Shown here: piece after piece, positions 1 through 7,854 of the stretch
How positions within the stretch are numbered: position 1 is the first letter of the stretch
Layout of the letters: every line of letters begins with the position of its first letter
Source: DASQUP01 sp035641235
GTDB taxonomy: Bacteria; Actinomycetota; CADDZG01; WHSQ01
Direction: 5' to 3'
Assembly: GCA_035641235.1 (NCBI GenBank)
Contig: DASQUP010000076.1
Location: 1 to 14,840 of the forward strand
DNA length: 14,840 nt
Notes under the pieces: generated by a model
What the model saw: only the letters and a program-made list of their open reading frames with translations
Database searches by the model: none
What the model was told of the DNA's origin: nothing
Position numbers and translations under genes: made by a program

Positions 1-555
1 ACGTCGGCGTCTGCCGCCGATCAGGTCGTCTTCTTCGAGGAGACGGCCGAAGCCTTCTGGGCGGTGCCGCACCAGTGCGCCGACGGCTCCACGGTGCAGG
101 GCACGCTGTTGGTGAAGCCCACGCGCGACTTCGAGTCACCCGATACAGAGGACCCGAACCCCACGACCAGGGTGCAGTTCTTGGCCGTCTGCCCCGACGG
201 CACCTCGTTCAGCTGGGCTGCACCTGTGGCCCCGTCAATCATCACGAGCACCGAGAACCTCAAGAGCGTGACGACCACCGGATCGGGAATCGCCAGGGAC
301 AACCTCGGTGGGACCCACCAGGTCTCCTTCGATGCGGCGTGGACGGGCGTCGGGCCGCTGGAAACAACCGTCAGAACGACGTCGAATCAGGGCTTCCGGA
401 TCAATACCAGCACCAGGCAGCAGCGCGAAGCGACCGCGACCGGTCGGGTGACCTTCGACGGCAACGTGCTGGTCGACGGCCAGAGCAACCATCCGACCCG
501 GCCGGCCCCGTTCATCCGCACCGACGAGGAGAGAACTACGACCCCCGGGCCGTAG
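1..555 (+). CDS. Secreted protein of unknown function, 5' end outside the window
   Basis: The frame is open from the first base and runs to TAG at 553-555, giving about 184 visible residues. The first residues, TSASAADQ, resemble the end of a signal peptide with an Ala-x-Ala cleavage site, so the visible part is probably almost the whole mature exported protein. It is rich in Thr, Ser, Gly and Pro and has three cysteines in its first third (HQCADG, LAVCPDG). Alternating polar and beta-branched residues suggest a beta-sandwich. I recognise no family. The stop lies inside the stretch where the following PhoX remnant begins in another frame, so the C-terminus (TDEERTTTPGP) may itself be a junction product. 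The first internal ATG (64) is not a likely true start because the coding signal continues upstream of it. Confidence 0.6.
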   Translation, partial: TSASAADQVVFFEETAEAFWAVPHQCADGSTVQGTLLVKPTRDFESPDTEDPNPTTRVQFLAVCPDGTSFSWAAPVAPSIITSTENLKSVTTTGSGIARDNLGGTHQVSFDAAWTGVGPLETTVRTTSNQGFRINTSTRQQREATATGRVTFDGNVLVDGQSNHPTRPAPFIRTDEERTTTPGP

Positions 556-1555
556 AAGGCCGCGGGGTCACTCGTCTGGAGGTCAGAGGACGCAAGGTGA
601 GGGACAGCCGCGCCATGCTCGGAGGGACCACGCACAATTGCGCCGGCGGCCGACCCCGTGGGGACGTGGATCACTTGCGAAGAGCTCTCCCAGCCCCCTC
701 CGGGTCCCGCTCCCGGCGTCGTGTCCAAGCGCCACGGCTACGTCTTCGAGGTCGACGCCTTCAACGCAGCTCCTCAAGCGACGGTACCTATCGTTGCCGC
801 GGGCCGCTGCGAACACGAGGCGGTCGCGTGGCTCGACGGCGTTCTGTACGAGACCGAAGATCGCCCCGCGGCGTCGTTCTACCGGTTCGTCCCCTCCGTG
901 GAACCGACAGCTCCAGGTGACCTCGCGTGGAATGGCGGTGTGCTCCAAGCACTCGTCGTGACGGGTCACCCGGATCTGGATACCCGTTCGGCAACGGGAT
1001 GGCCCGGCGGTGTCGGGGCGACGCATGCGATCGAGTGGGTGGACGATCCAGAACCCCGATCCGGCGAGAGACATGGGCGCAGGCTCGATCAGGATGCAGG
1101 CACAGCTTCAACATGCCGCGGTCTTCGCCCGCACCGAAGGCTGTTGGGCGACGGACGACACCGTCCTGTTCGATTGCACCACCGGTGGGGGAACTGTGGC
1201 GATGCCTCCCAACGGGGAATGGCCAGGTGTTCGAACTCGATCCTCACGCGGGGACCCTGACCCTTGTGTACCAGTCTGCGATCGACAACCCCGCGCTGGA
1301 CATGCCCGACAGCATGGTGATCGCCCTGCGTACCGGCGACCTGTTCCTGTGCGAGGACAACGGCGCCAACAACCACATCCGAGGACTGACGGAAGACGGG
1401 CTGATCTTCGGCCTCGCAGAGGCAAGACGAACCCGACCGAGTTCTGCGGGGTGTGCTTCGATGGCAACGGAAACACGATGTACGTGAATCAGCAGGGAAG
1501 CCAGGAGGAGCCCGGGGTCACGTACGCGATCTGGGGGCCGTGGAAGCGTCAGTAA
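528..1555 (+). pseudogene. PhoX/DUF839-type alkaline phosphatase remnant, several frameshifts and no 5' end
   Basis: Read across three frames, this stretch follows the conserved order of the PhoX/DUF839 family, secreted calcium-dependent phosphatases. The order is GVTRLEV and NCAGG in frame 3 (to about 650), PTPW in frame 2, then GTWITCEE, GYVFEVD and YETEDR in frame 1. IQNPDPA, EGCW and FDCTTGG follow in frame 2 (about 1050-1210), GQVFELDP, LCEDN and IRGLTEDG in frame 3 (to about 1425), and finally EFCGVCFDGNGNTMYVN and AIWGPW in frame 2, ending at TAA 1553. That is about five single-base shifts in 1 kb. The first two could each be repaired by one extra G in a G run (near 649 and 662). The family's N-terminal part is absent, so truncation came on top of the shifts. 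Identity is well supported; whether the shifts are real or sequencing errors is open. Confidence 0.8.
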
Positions 1556-1605
1556 CATCTCGGCTGAAAGGCACGCCCGAAAGAGCGTCGGAATCCGACG
1601 CCAGA

Positions 1606-2517
1606 TTACGTTCGTGCGCCCTTTCGTGCGCGGGGTTCGATCCTGATCACCGACGACTCCGGGATGAAGGAGTCTTCAGGGTCGGGGGACTTCGACAGAC
1701 CCTCACGATCGCATACCGCGACCGGGTCGAGGATGATCACGCGATTGAGGCTCTGCCCTTTCCTCCAGCCCTCGATCCAACGTCCGTCCCGGAGGTGCAC
1801 GCGCACGTACTCGTGCTGGTCGTCTGGCGCGCTGTGGGTTGCTGCGAGGCGTGGGCGCGCGATCCACAACGCCGCGATCAGGAGCAGCGCGCCGAGCGCG
1901 ATCGCGATCAGCAAGGCAGACGGGGATCCCTCCTCGAGCGCCTGTCTGACTGCGCCACGCGCCCCGTCCGCCGGGGCCTCCCCGCGCGCGTTCGGCTCGG
2001 CTGCTTCGATCGGGGGCTCGAAGGAGGACACGATTCCATCGATCGCCGACGCCTCACCGTCGGGGGCGTCGACAGCGGCGAATGCGACGATCGCGTAAGT
2101 GCGTTCGGGCGCGCGGACCGTGATCGCCCGGAAGCTGACGCGCACGCCCGCATCGTTAGTGGCCGTTCCCGAGATCTCGAGGGCCGGACTCGTCCCGATC
2201 GTCAACCGGAGAGGTTCCTCGAAGCGAACTTGCTCGTAGGTCCTCTCGATCAGACCGGAAGATCGATCCGACTGATGCCGAAGGGATCCCGTGGACCCGG
2301 GACCGAACGAGATCACGACCGTCCCCGAGGGGCTCCGCAGCTTCGAAACTGCTCCCCCCGCGGTCACTTCCCACGAAGAAGATGGATATGTGAACGAATA
2401 CCCGCCGTCGTCGTTCTCGAAGTTCCGGACGCCCCCCTGGGTCCACGAGGTCGTAGACACAAGTGCGAGGGCGAGCACGGCAGCCGCCGGCCATACCACG
2501 GCGACGCGATGAAGCAC
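1606..2517 (-). CDS. Membrane protein with extracellular PsbP-like domain and cytoplasmic tail
   Basis: A 303-residue protein. I start it at the GTG at 2517, which gives a signal sequence at once (VLHRVAVVWPAAAVLALAL, then SWTQ) and lies 20 bases after the stop of the preceding gene. The longer open frame upstream overlaps that gene and is Arg-rich. Residues about 28-175 begin with NFENDDGGYSFTYPSSSWEV, typical of PsbP/DUF1795-like domains, and contain alternating beta strands. A strong membrane helix follows at about 201-220 (ALLIAIALGALLLIAALWIA). A cytoplasmic tail of about 83 residues carries YVRVHLRDGRWIEGW. The function is unknown; the layout suits an envelope lipid- or ligand-binding protein. 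It is probably co-transcribed with the LPXTG gene just upstream. The ribosome binding site is weak, so translation may be coupled. Confidence 0.75.
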   Translation of the reverse strand: MLHRVAVVWPAAAVLALALVSTTSWTQGGVRNFENDDGGYSFTYPSSSWEVTAGGAVSKLRSPSGTVVISFGPGSTGSLRHQSDRSSGLIERTYEQVRFEEPLRLTIGTSPALEISGTATNDAGVRVSFRAITVRAPERTYAIVAFAAVDAPDGEASAIDGIVSSFEPPIEAAEPNARGEAPADGARGAVRQALEEGSPSALLIAIALGALLLIAALWIARPRLAATHSAPDDQHEYVRVHLRDGRWIEGWRKGQSLNRVIILDPVAVCDREGLSKSPDPEDSFIPESSVIRIEPRARKGART

Positions 2518-2536
2518 TCCGCCGGGGTGAACCCGC

Positions 2537-3304
2537 TCAGGACGAGAGGCGGATCTCACTATGGCCCGTCGACTTCGTTCCGGCGAGGACGGCCGAGCCG
2601 GCGCCACAGAAGAGCGACGCGTAGGCGAGCGCGACGAACAACGCGATGCCGCCGGTGAACGGAAGGCCCGATCCCTGCGTGGGCTCCTCTGTTGATGGAG
2701 GTGAGGACTGCCCGGCCGACGTCGCAACCTGATCGCCGATCTCGTTGCCGGCCTCGATCAACCCGATCAGCGGGTTGTCCGGTCGGCCCGGTCGCTCTTC
2801 GGCGCCTTGCTCACGAGACCGCCGGTGCAGCTGCCGGCCGCCGTCGCCGGAGCGCCGCTTGGATCCCGACTCCACCATGGCTTCCTTGGAGTCTCCTGAC
2901 GAGCCCGGTCGAACTTGAGGCGACCCCTTGCCTGCTGGGCCGGCCGATGAACCATCCAGGTCGCCCCCTCCGGGCGTTGTCACTCCGGTGTTGCCGCCGG
3001 CCGCTTGCTTCGCGGTGTCCGTGGCGGCCTGGTCGATGGCTCCGGTCGTGTCCTCAACGACCTCTTCGACAGCACCGGCCGTGTCGTCCACTACTTTGTC
3101 TATGGCCTCCGGCACTTGATCGACCGTATCGGCGGCCTGGTCGACGGTCTCGGTCGCCTTCTCCACGACCTCGTCGACCTCGACGGGGGGCAGATCGAGA
3201 GGGCCGGCCGCGAACGATGCTGCGGGCCACAGCCACATCAAGAGCGACAACCCGATCAGAACGATGGATGCCCTGCGGAGCCCATTCACGCTTCCGTCCC
3301 CCAT
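2537..3304 (-). CDS. LPXTG cell-wall-anchored protein with amphipathic helical repeats
   Basis: A 255-residue protein starting at ATG 3304, with GGGAGGC a few bases upstream (3309-3315) as ribosome binding site. Residues 1-33 form a signal peptide (IVLIGLSLLMWLWP, then ASFAA). Residues about 38-98 are a low-complexity acidic helical stretch with repeated units such as ETVDQAADTVDQVPEAID and EEVVEDTTGAIDQ, likely a coiled coil or rod. A Gly/Ser/Pro-rich linker and a short basic patch (KRRSGDGGRQLHRRSREQ) follow. The C-terminus has LPFTGG at about 214-219 and a hydrophobic segment (IALFVALAYASLF), the pattern of a sortase substrate. The tail after the helix is only weakly basic (AGTKSTGHSEIRLSS). 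It is probably anchored to peptidoglycan and is first in a two-gene operon with the PsbP-like protein. No ligand can be named. Confidence 0.8.
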   Translation of the reverse strand: MGDGSVNGLRRASIVLIGLSLLMWLWPAASFAAGPLDLPPVEVDEVVEKATETVDQAADTVDQVPEAIDKVVDDTAGAVEEVVEDTTGAIDQAATDTAKQAAGGNTGVTTPGGGDLDGSSAGPAGKGSPQVRPGSSGDSKEAMVESGSKRRSGDGGRQLHRRSREQGAEERPGRPDNPLIGLIEAGNEIGDQVATSAGQSSPPSTEEPTQGSGLPFTGGIALFVALAYASLFCGAGSAVLAGTKSTGHSEIRLSS

Positions 3305-3402
3305 GACTGCCTCCCGGCGCCGGGAGAAGCGTGGGCTACACCATCGTTTGGGCCCCGCCCCTCCTCCCCTCTGTTCCTTCCAGTTTCTGCATCTCTCCAC
3401 CT

Positions 3403-3438
3403 AAGTCCTGCAATCTTTCCAAGTCCTGCAATCTTTTC
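3403..3438. repeat. Two tandem copies of an 18-base unit
   Basis: The unit aagtcctgcaatctttcc occurs at 3403-3420 and again at 3421-3438 with one mismatch. It sits just downstream (minus strand) of the point where the monooxygenase remnant loses recognisable similarity, and 100 bases upstream of the LPXTG gene. Read on the minus strand it would encode a duplicated LQDLER/LQDLGG, but I see no supported gene there. Confidence 0.85.
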
Positions 3439-3446
3439 GCGCAGTC

Positions 3447-3589
3447 GAGGACTCCGCCATCTCGCAGTCCGGAGGGTTCGCTGTACGCGCTGGAATGCAT
3501 CTGCAAGATGCCGGATCGAGTTCCGACGCGAAGGTGGGGGTCCTGGGGCTGTGATAAGCGCCCGACGCGACCACGACATGGTCGGACAT
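3447..3589 (-). pseudogene. Flavin-containing monooxygenase fragment (frameshifted)
   Basis: From 3589 downward the minus strand reads SDHVVVASGAYHSPRTPTFASELDP. This matches the VVVATGxYxxPxxPxFAxEL segment that ends the NADPH/FAD part of flavin-containing monooxygenases. After a one-base shift near 3510 it continues as GILQMHSSAYSEP and LRDGGVL, the family's QLHSSxYxxPxxLxDGxVLVVG segment. Similarity stops at GGVL, just before the expected second GxGxxG nucleotide-binding loop. Only about 48 of the roughly 400-600 residues of such enzymes remain, so both ends are deleted. It cannot be active. The call rests on recalled family motifs, without a database search. Confidence 0.6.
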
Positions 3590-3710
3590 CGCCAGAGGCG
3601 CTGAGGATCTCGTGCCAGGGCGGCGGGCCGAACAGTTCCACGTTGTGCGCGGCTGCTGCCTGTTGGACCTGCTGTCGACGCGTCTCAAGGAGGCGCCTAA
3701 TCTGCGCTGA

Positions 3711-3971
3711 ATGACGAATAAGGCCTTAGAGGAATACCAGCAGGCCCATGAGCATCAGCTCGAGCGGAACGAGGCCCGCCACATTCGGACGCGCGTGAAC
3801 GAGGCGCGCCAGGCCTCTCATGCCGCGGGGATGAGATGGCCGTTCGAGCTGGTGCAGAACGCGCTTGATGCAGGTCCCCGAGAGGGCCGAGAAGCCGTAA
3901 CGGTTATCGTCCGGCATGACGCGGGCAGAGCAGCGGATCGGCGTCTTGACGATCTCGATGCCTTCCGTTGA
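3711..3971 (+). pseudogene. N-terminal fragment of a sacsin/HSP90-type ATPase
   Basis: An 86-residue open frame from ATG 3711; an AGGAGG lies 17 bases upstream (3689-3694), rather far. After a helical, charged N-terminus (EEYQQAHEHQLERNEARHI) it reads RWPFELVQNALDAGPREGRE, the first ATP-binding motif of GHKL ATPases of the sacsin N-terminal type (E-L-x-Q-N-A-x-D-A). Such proteins normally run to many hundreds of residues with further G boxes. Here the frame ends at TGA 3969. The next frame contains SMPSVEKTSLLHAS (about 3958-4000), which may be the following family segment after an indel, and then nothing recognisable. The piece may be a remnant of a large ATPase; relatives of this fold occur in restriction and anti-phage loci. 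A functional short protein is unlikely. Confidence 0.5.
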
Positions 3972-4022
3972 GAAGACCTCGTTGCTTCACGCGTCTTGTA
4001 ACCAAAGGTCCGCGCGCTGCAT

Positions 4023-5114
4023 TTAAGAGATGGCGTCCTCAGCCTGAGACCGGGGCCACACGACTCGCTTGAGACCCTCTTGCCACTGAACGACGAGCAT
4101 GTCGTGGTCGCTCTGGCGGCCGTCTTCCCCCAGGCCGAAGCGCCCGAAGAAGGTGGTGCAGCGAAGACGCCGAGCCGTGTCCAGGAGCACTTCGTCCTCA
4201 GTTCCTTCGGCCTCCATTACGCATTGCATCGCTATGAGCACCGTCGCATACGCCTGCGCGGTCAGATACTCGACATGGCCGAGAGCCAGCGCGGCCTGAA
4301 GCCTCGCGGCCAGTTCCGCCCTGAGCCCTCGCACGACGTCCATCTGTCCGTGACCCACGTCCACGACGAAGCGCGCACTCTCCTCCCACTGGGACGGGCC
4401 GAGCACGCCGTCCGCCGAAGCCCCCAGCACCACGTGGAACGAGGCGATGCCCGCGGCCACTGCACCGACCGCTGCGGGACGCTGGCGAAGGTGGCCTATC
4501 AGCGCGACATCCTCCGCGAAGGTGCCCGCCGCTAGAAGCACATCCGAGTCCGGAGAGCCGGGCACCTCGCCGTGCGCGGCCGTTATCACGTCCATGCCCA
4601 ACCGGTTCGCAGCTTCGCGGCCGCCCTTGGCCACCTCCTCGGGAAAGGAACCTCGACCCACCGCCAGGAGCACGCGCGCCTGCGGGAGCGATTGCCCGAG
4701 GGCCTCGAGGATCGGGGGGAAGTAGGTGCTCGCGGGCGAGGCGATCGAGACCACTCCGGGAAGACGCTGGACGTTGTCGGCGCTTCCTCCGTGGTTCCAC
4801 AAGACTCGTCCCTTCTGCCCGACCCAGGTCGCCGCCTCCCCTACGAGGTCGCTGCCGTAGGGCCCAATGAGCAGGTCCGCTCGCGCGATCTTGTCGAGCG
4901 CTCGACGGGTCCCCGCCCGGGTGCTTTCGTCGTCGATGATCGCGACCTCGGGGACCAGCCGCCGATCCCGGTGTGGCACGCCGCCTCGGCGCGCCACATC
5001 TTTAACCGCCTGTGCGAGCCCGACCGCGGCCAAGCGTCCTTGAAACGCGTACCGACCCGACAGCGACAGCGGAGCGGCGATCAAAAGACGGCCGTCTTCA
5101 TCTTTCTTCCCCAT
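4023..5114 (-). CDS. Type 1 periplasmic-binding-fold protein (branched-chain amino-acid receptor family), no signal peptide
   Basis: A 363-residue protein from ATG 5114, chosen because GGGAGG (5125-5130) lies 10 bases upstream and because it begins with the first strand of the fold (LLIAAPLSLSGRYAFQG). The family signature IDDESTRAGTRRALDKI follows, then LLIGPYGSDLVGEAATW and VLWNHGGSADN, which match the ligand pocket region of Leu/Ile/Val-receptor (Peripla_BP_6) proteins. Second-lobe segments come next, including AYATVLIAMQCVMEAEG. Length and order fit a complete two-lobe domain. There is no signal peptide or lipobox, and the open frame upstream (to 5411) supplies none, so it may act in the cytoplasm as a sensor or need an unrecognised export route. 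No permease or ATPase genes are nearby. The ligand is unknown. Confidence 0.75.
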   Translation of the reverse strand: MGKKDEDGRLLIAAPLSLSGRYAFQGRLAAVGLAQAVKDVARRGGVPHRDRRLVPEVAIIDDESTRAGTRRALDKIARADLLIGPYGSDLVGEAATWVGQKGRVLWNHGGSADNVQRLPGVVSIASPASTYFPPILEALGQSLPQARVLLAVGRGSFPEEVAKGGREAANRLGMDVITAAHGEVPGSPDSDVLLAAGTFAEDVALIGHLRQRPAAVGAVAAGIASFHVVLGASADGVLGPSQWEESARFVVDVGHGQMDVVRGLRAELAARLQAALALGHVEYLTAQAYATVLIAMQCVMEAEGTEDEVLLDTARRLRCTTFFGRFGLGEDGRQSDHDMLVVQWQEGLKRVVWPRSQAEDAIS

Positions 5115-5407
5115 CGTCCACTCGCCTCCCGTGGACTTGTCCCAACTCGACAGATACCTCAACAGTGGCCAACTGGCCGGTAAAAAGGAGCTACGCGGCG
5201 AAGCCGTCGGGGGGCCAATGAGCCCACATTCCTCAGGAGGCGTGGGTGGCCGCGTCAGAGAGCGTATCCGGCTACAGGGTGGTCGATGCCTTCTCAATGT
5301 TCGAGATCTATCCGGAGAACAAGTGCCCGGCTGCTCAAGGAGTAGTTCGCTGATATCTACGAAGCCACCGATCGGCTGAGCCGACCGACTTGCCTGACTC
5401 TCGAAGT
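5115..5407. other. Intergenic stretch without a recognisable gene
   Basis: Short open frames occur on both strands, but none resembles a family I know. The plus frame AHIPQEAWVAASESVSGYRV..FEIYPENKCPAAQGVV (about 5220-5353) reads somewhat like protein but has no start signal. The minus frame is a Pro/Arg/Ser-rich extension of the binding-protein frame. The promoter of the binding-protein gene should lie here; I see no convincing -35/-10 pair. Confidence 0.4.
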
Positions 5408-5852
5408 TCATCCGGAGAGATAGCCATGGACGGCCTGCCAGAACCCCGGGTATGAGTCGCGGTGCATTGAGTGACCTGCGCCGGCGAGCACCCGGAATGT
5501 GACATAAGGGTTGGCCGCGGCGATCCGGTCTCCCAGGTCAGCGCCAACCTACCCGCCCTCGTCGGGACCGGCGGCGATGAGTAGCGTGGGGCTATCGATG
5601 TCCAGCGCCGTGGGACCAGGTCCCACGGCTGGTTCTCAAGGGTGGTGCGTCGTACGAGCTCCGGGCTGGACGCCTCGAGCGCTTCCTCCTTGATGCGAGC
5701 GTCTTGCGGGTGCCATCGGGGGATCTAACTTCTTGCCGACTCCGCACCCAAGCGCCACCAACTCCGAGCCATGGAAGTTGGCGCGTGAATCAGCAAGACG
5801 GTGGGGCCGCTTTTCCCCAGTCGAGCGTGGCCAGCTGCCGTTGCTCGCTCAT
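5408..5852 (-). pseudogene. Alpha/beta hydrolase remnant with internal deletion
   Basis: Minus-strand pieces in order: MSEQRQLATLDWGK from ATG 5852; after a one-base shift in a G/A run, SGPTVLLIHAPTSMARSWWR, the oxyanion-strand region; then WHPQDARIKEEALEAS and ELVRRTTLENQPWDL (cap region). After another shift come LDIDSPTLLIAAGPDE (acid strand), an in-frame TAG at 5549-5551, and VTFRVLAGAGHSMHRDSYP and FWQAVHGYLSG, which carry the catalytic His segment, ending at TGA 5408. The stretch between the oxyanion loop and the cap, which should hold the G-x-S-x-G nucleophile elbow, is missing (roughly 70-100 residues). The oxyanion motif reads HA instead of the usual HG. With two or more shifts, a stop and a lost nucleophile the gene is dead. 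It starts 22 bases after the moaA stop and may once have been in that operon. Confidence 0.75.
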
Positions 5853-5874
5853 CTCTTGCGGCGAAGGGACGCCG

Positions 5875-6906
5875 TCAGCCGCCGATGTAGGACATCTCTA
5901 TCTTCTTATTGAGCCCCGCGGTTTCGGTTGTGCGAATCTCCGAGTAGCGGTCGGTGCGGATCCTCCAGAGGGACGCGATCGAGTCCGCGATCTCGTCGTC
6001 GGAGGCACCGCCGCGCACGAGTGCACGCAGGTCGTGACCCGTGGTTGCGAACAGACACGTGTATAGCTTGCCCTCGGCCGATATGCGGACCCTCGTGCAG
6101 TGCGCGCAGAAGGGCTGTGTCACCGAGGCGATGATCCCGATCTCACCGCCACCGTCCTTGTACCGATAGCGGTTGGCGACCTCGCCCCGATAGTTCGGAT
6201 CGACCGGCTCGAGCGGCATCTTCGCGTCGATCGTCGCGACGACCTCTCGGGCCGGGATGATGTCGTCGAGCCGCCAGCCGTTGGTGGTGCCGACGTCCAT
6301 GTACTCGATGAAGCGGACGATGTGACCGGTACCGTGGAAGTATCGGGCCATCGGAAGGATGCTTTGCTCGTTCACCCCGCGTTTCAGCACCGTGTTGATC
6401 TTGACGGGACCGAGGCCGACTGCCGTTGCCGTCTCGATGCCATCGAGGACCCGCGCCACCGGGAAATCGACGTCGTTCATCGTCCTGAAGACCTCGTCGT
6501 CGAGCGCGTCGAGACTCACGGTGACTCGCCTCAGCCCGGCCCCCTTGAGCGTTCTCGCGCGCCTGGCCAAGATCGATCCGTTGGTCGTCAGAGCGAGATC
6601 GCAGTCGTCGATGGCTGCCAGCATCTCGATGAGCCCCTCGATGTGACGGCGCACTAGCGGCTCCCCTCCGGTGAGACGAATCTTCTTCACCCCGAGATCC
6701 ACGAAGATGCGAGCGACGCGCTCAATCTCTTCGAAGGTCAGGAGCTCGGCGCGTTCGAGAAACTGGTAGTCGCGCCCAAACACCTCTTTGGGCATGCAAT
6801 AGACGCAGCGGAAGTTGCACCGATCCGTCACCGAGATCCTGAGATCGCGGATCGGCCGGCCTAATGTGTCGAGAACCTCGCCCCTTGAAGATGCCCTCTC
6901 GCCCAT
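5875..6906 (-). CDS. moaA: GTP 3',8-cyclase MoaA (molybdenum cofactor biosynthesis)
   Basis: A 343-residue radical-SAM enzyme that starts molybdopterin synthesis by converting GTP to 3',8-cyclo-GTP in the cytoplasm. The start is ATG 6906 (MGERASSRGEVLDTLGRPI), with a modest GAGGG just upstream. An in-frame extension to 7128 is Arg-rich and not protein-like. The N-terminal cluster motif CNFRCVYC places Cys at 30, 34 and 37. LTGGEPLVR is the SAM-binding GGE motif, followed by LTTNG and VSLDALDD. The second, GTP-binding cluster is CAHC-x13-C (Cys 267, 270, 284). The protein ends in the conserved double glycine (SYIGG) needed for activity in this family. Length and every motif are complete. No other moa genes are in the window; the hydrolase remnant follows on the same strand after 22 bases. 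Confidence 0.97.
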   Translation of the reverse strand: MGERASSRGEVLDTLGRPIRDLRISVTDRCNFRCVYCMPKEVFGRDYQFLERAELLTFEEIERVARIFVDLGVKKIRLTGGEPLVRRHIEGLIEMLAAIDDCDLALTTNGSILARRARTLKGAGLRRVTVSLDALDDEVFRTMNDVDFPVARVLDGIETATAVGLGPVKINTVLKRGVNEQSILPMARYFHGTGHIVRFIEYMDVGTTNGWRLDDIIPAREVVATIDAKMPLEPVDPNYRGEVANRYRYKDGGGEIGIIASVTQPFCAHCTRVRISAEGKLYTCLFATTGHDLRALVRGGASDDEIADSIASLWRIRTDRYSEIRTTETAGLNKKIEMSYIGG

Positions 6907-7663
6907 GCCCTCACGATAGCGCCGTGCTGGGGAGTCCCGTCCTCCCACCACGGGCAACAACTGTGCGGTGCTGGCGTGCCCGAAACGGGTCCGGTGACGC
7001 GATCTCACCCATCGAAAGGCAGTGCGGTGGAAGCGGTCTCCACACTCTCTCGGAACCCCGTCCGGCTCAGCACGAGATCTCCGCCCCAGAGAGGAGAAAA
7101 CCGTCGCATCGGGAGCCGCTCCGCACAAGGGCTTGGATCAACGTGCACCGGTCCTTGGCGTGGAGCACGCACCGGAAGCGAGCGAATGCCGATACGCCAC
7201 CCGAAATTCTCATCCGGCGAGATCTCGGTAGCCGCTACATGCCGGGTTGGGCGAAGCCCGAATCGCTCCCCTACTCGGCAACTCCACCGATCGTTTTCGT
7301 AGAAAGTCCGCGACGCATGGGCAAGACTTGAGAAATGTCACAGGGAGAAGCTGGAAAACGCCGATCGTTCGTTCAATGCTTCCTACACAAAGTCGTTCCT
7401 GCAGGAATTCGAAGAAGACGGAATTCCCAGGTCAGGACGGAATCGAATAAATGCACCCCACACCCGATCCACGCCCTCATCGACTGCAGATCACGGCGCT
7501 CTGACCCAGAAACCGGCCGCTTCTCCGCCAAGTATGCGAACGCGAGTCCGCGATAATTCGTGATCACCACTCTGCCTCGCGCGCGCCGACGCTCAAGCTG
7601 AAGACCGCGGATAGCTAGGAGTCTCTCCTGCGGAGCCGGGTGCTTCCATCTGTTGGGCACCGC
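6907..7663. other. Long stretch without a recognisable gene
   Basis: About 750 bases upstream of moaA. Open frames on both strands are short, overlap one another, and have Arg/Ser/Pro-rich or otherwise protein-unlike translations. I recognised no family, RNA gene or clear repeat. The moaA promoter must lie at its left end. It may contain the worn-down N-terminal part of the integrase whose fragment begins at 7664, but I could not find arm-binding or other integrase motifs. Confidence 0.4.
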
Positions 7664-7812
7664 CGAATCTCCAAGATGAAGCCCTCAGATGTGCGGGACT
7701 GGATCGGAAGCTCCAGGCCCAGCGGCTCTCCGCCTCTCGGATTCGACAGGCGCATGTCGTGTTGAGACAAGTGCTGGACATGGCGGTGCACATGGAGCAG
7801 TGGCCCGCAATG
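7664..7812 (+). pseudogene. Tyrosine recombinase (integrase) core-binding-domain fragment
   Basis: The plus strand reads RISKMKPSDVRDWI (7664-7707) and, after a one-base shift, KLQAQRLSASRIRQAHVVLR then QVLDMAVHMEQWP (7708-7803). This is the typical sequence of the SAM-like core-binding domain of phage-type tyrosine integrases: ...I-x-P-S-D-V-x-x-W-x-x-x-L...L-S-x-S-R-x-R-Q-A-x-x-V-L-x-x-V-L-D-x-A-V. The catalytic domain with its Arg...His-x-x-Arg...Tyr residues is absent; the frame then runs antisense through the NYN gene. The fragment is inactive and marks a past integration event. It could alternatively derive from a transposon resolvase-like XerC homologue. Confidence 0.6.
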
Positions 7813-7854
7813 CCGCTTTGGGAGATTGCAGCGTCCAACGCCTGGTCCTATGGG

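Noticed and set aside
1633..1648. GGTTCGATCC, similar to a tRNA T-loop
   Set aside because: The loop is one base short, there is no 5-bp stem and no other tRNA parts are around it; it lies in the coding end of the PsbP-like gene.
1453..2658. Long open frame (about 400 codons) on the plus strand
   Set aside because: It is antisense to the PsbP-like gene and very rich in Arg and Asp. The minus strand has the signal peptide, membrane helix and protein-like composition.
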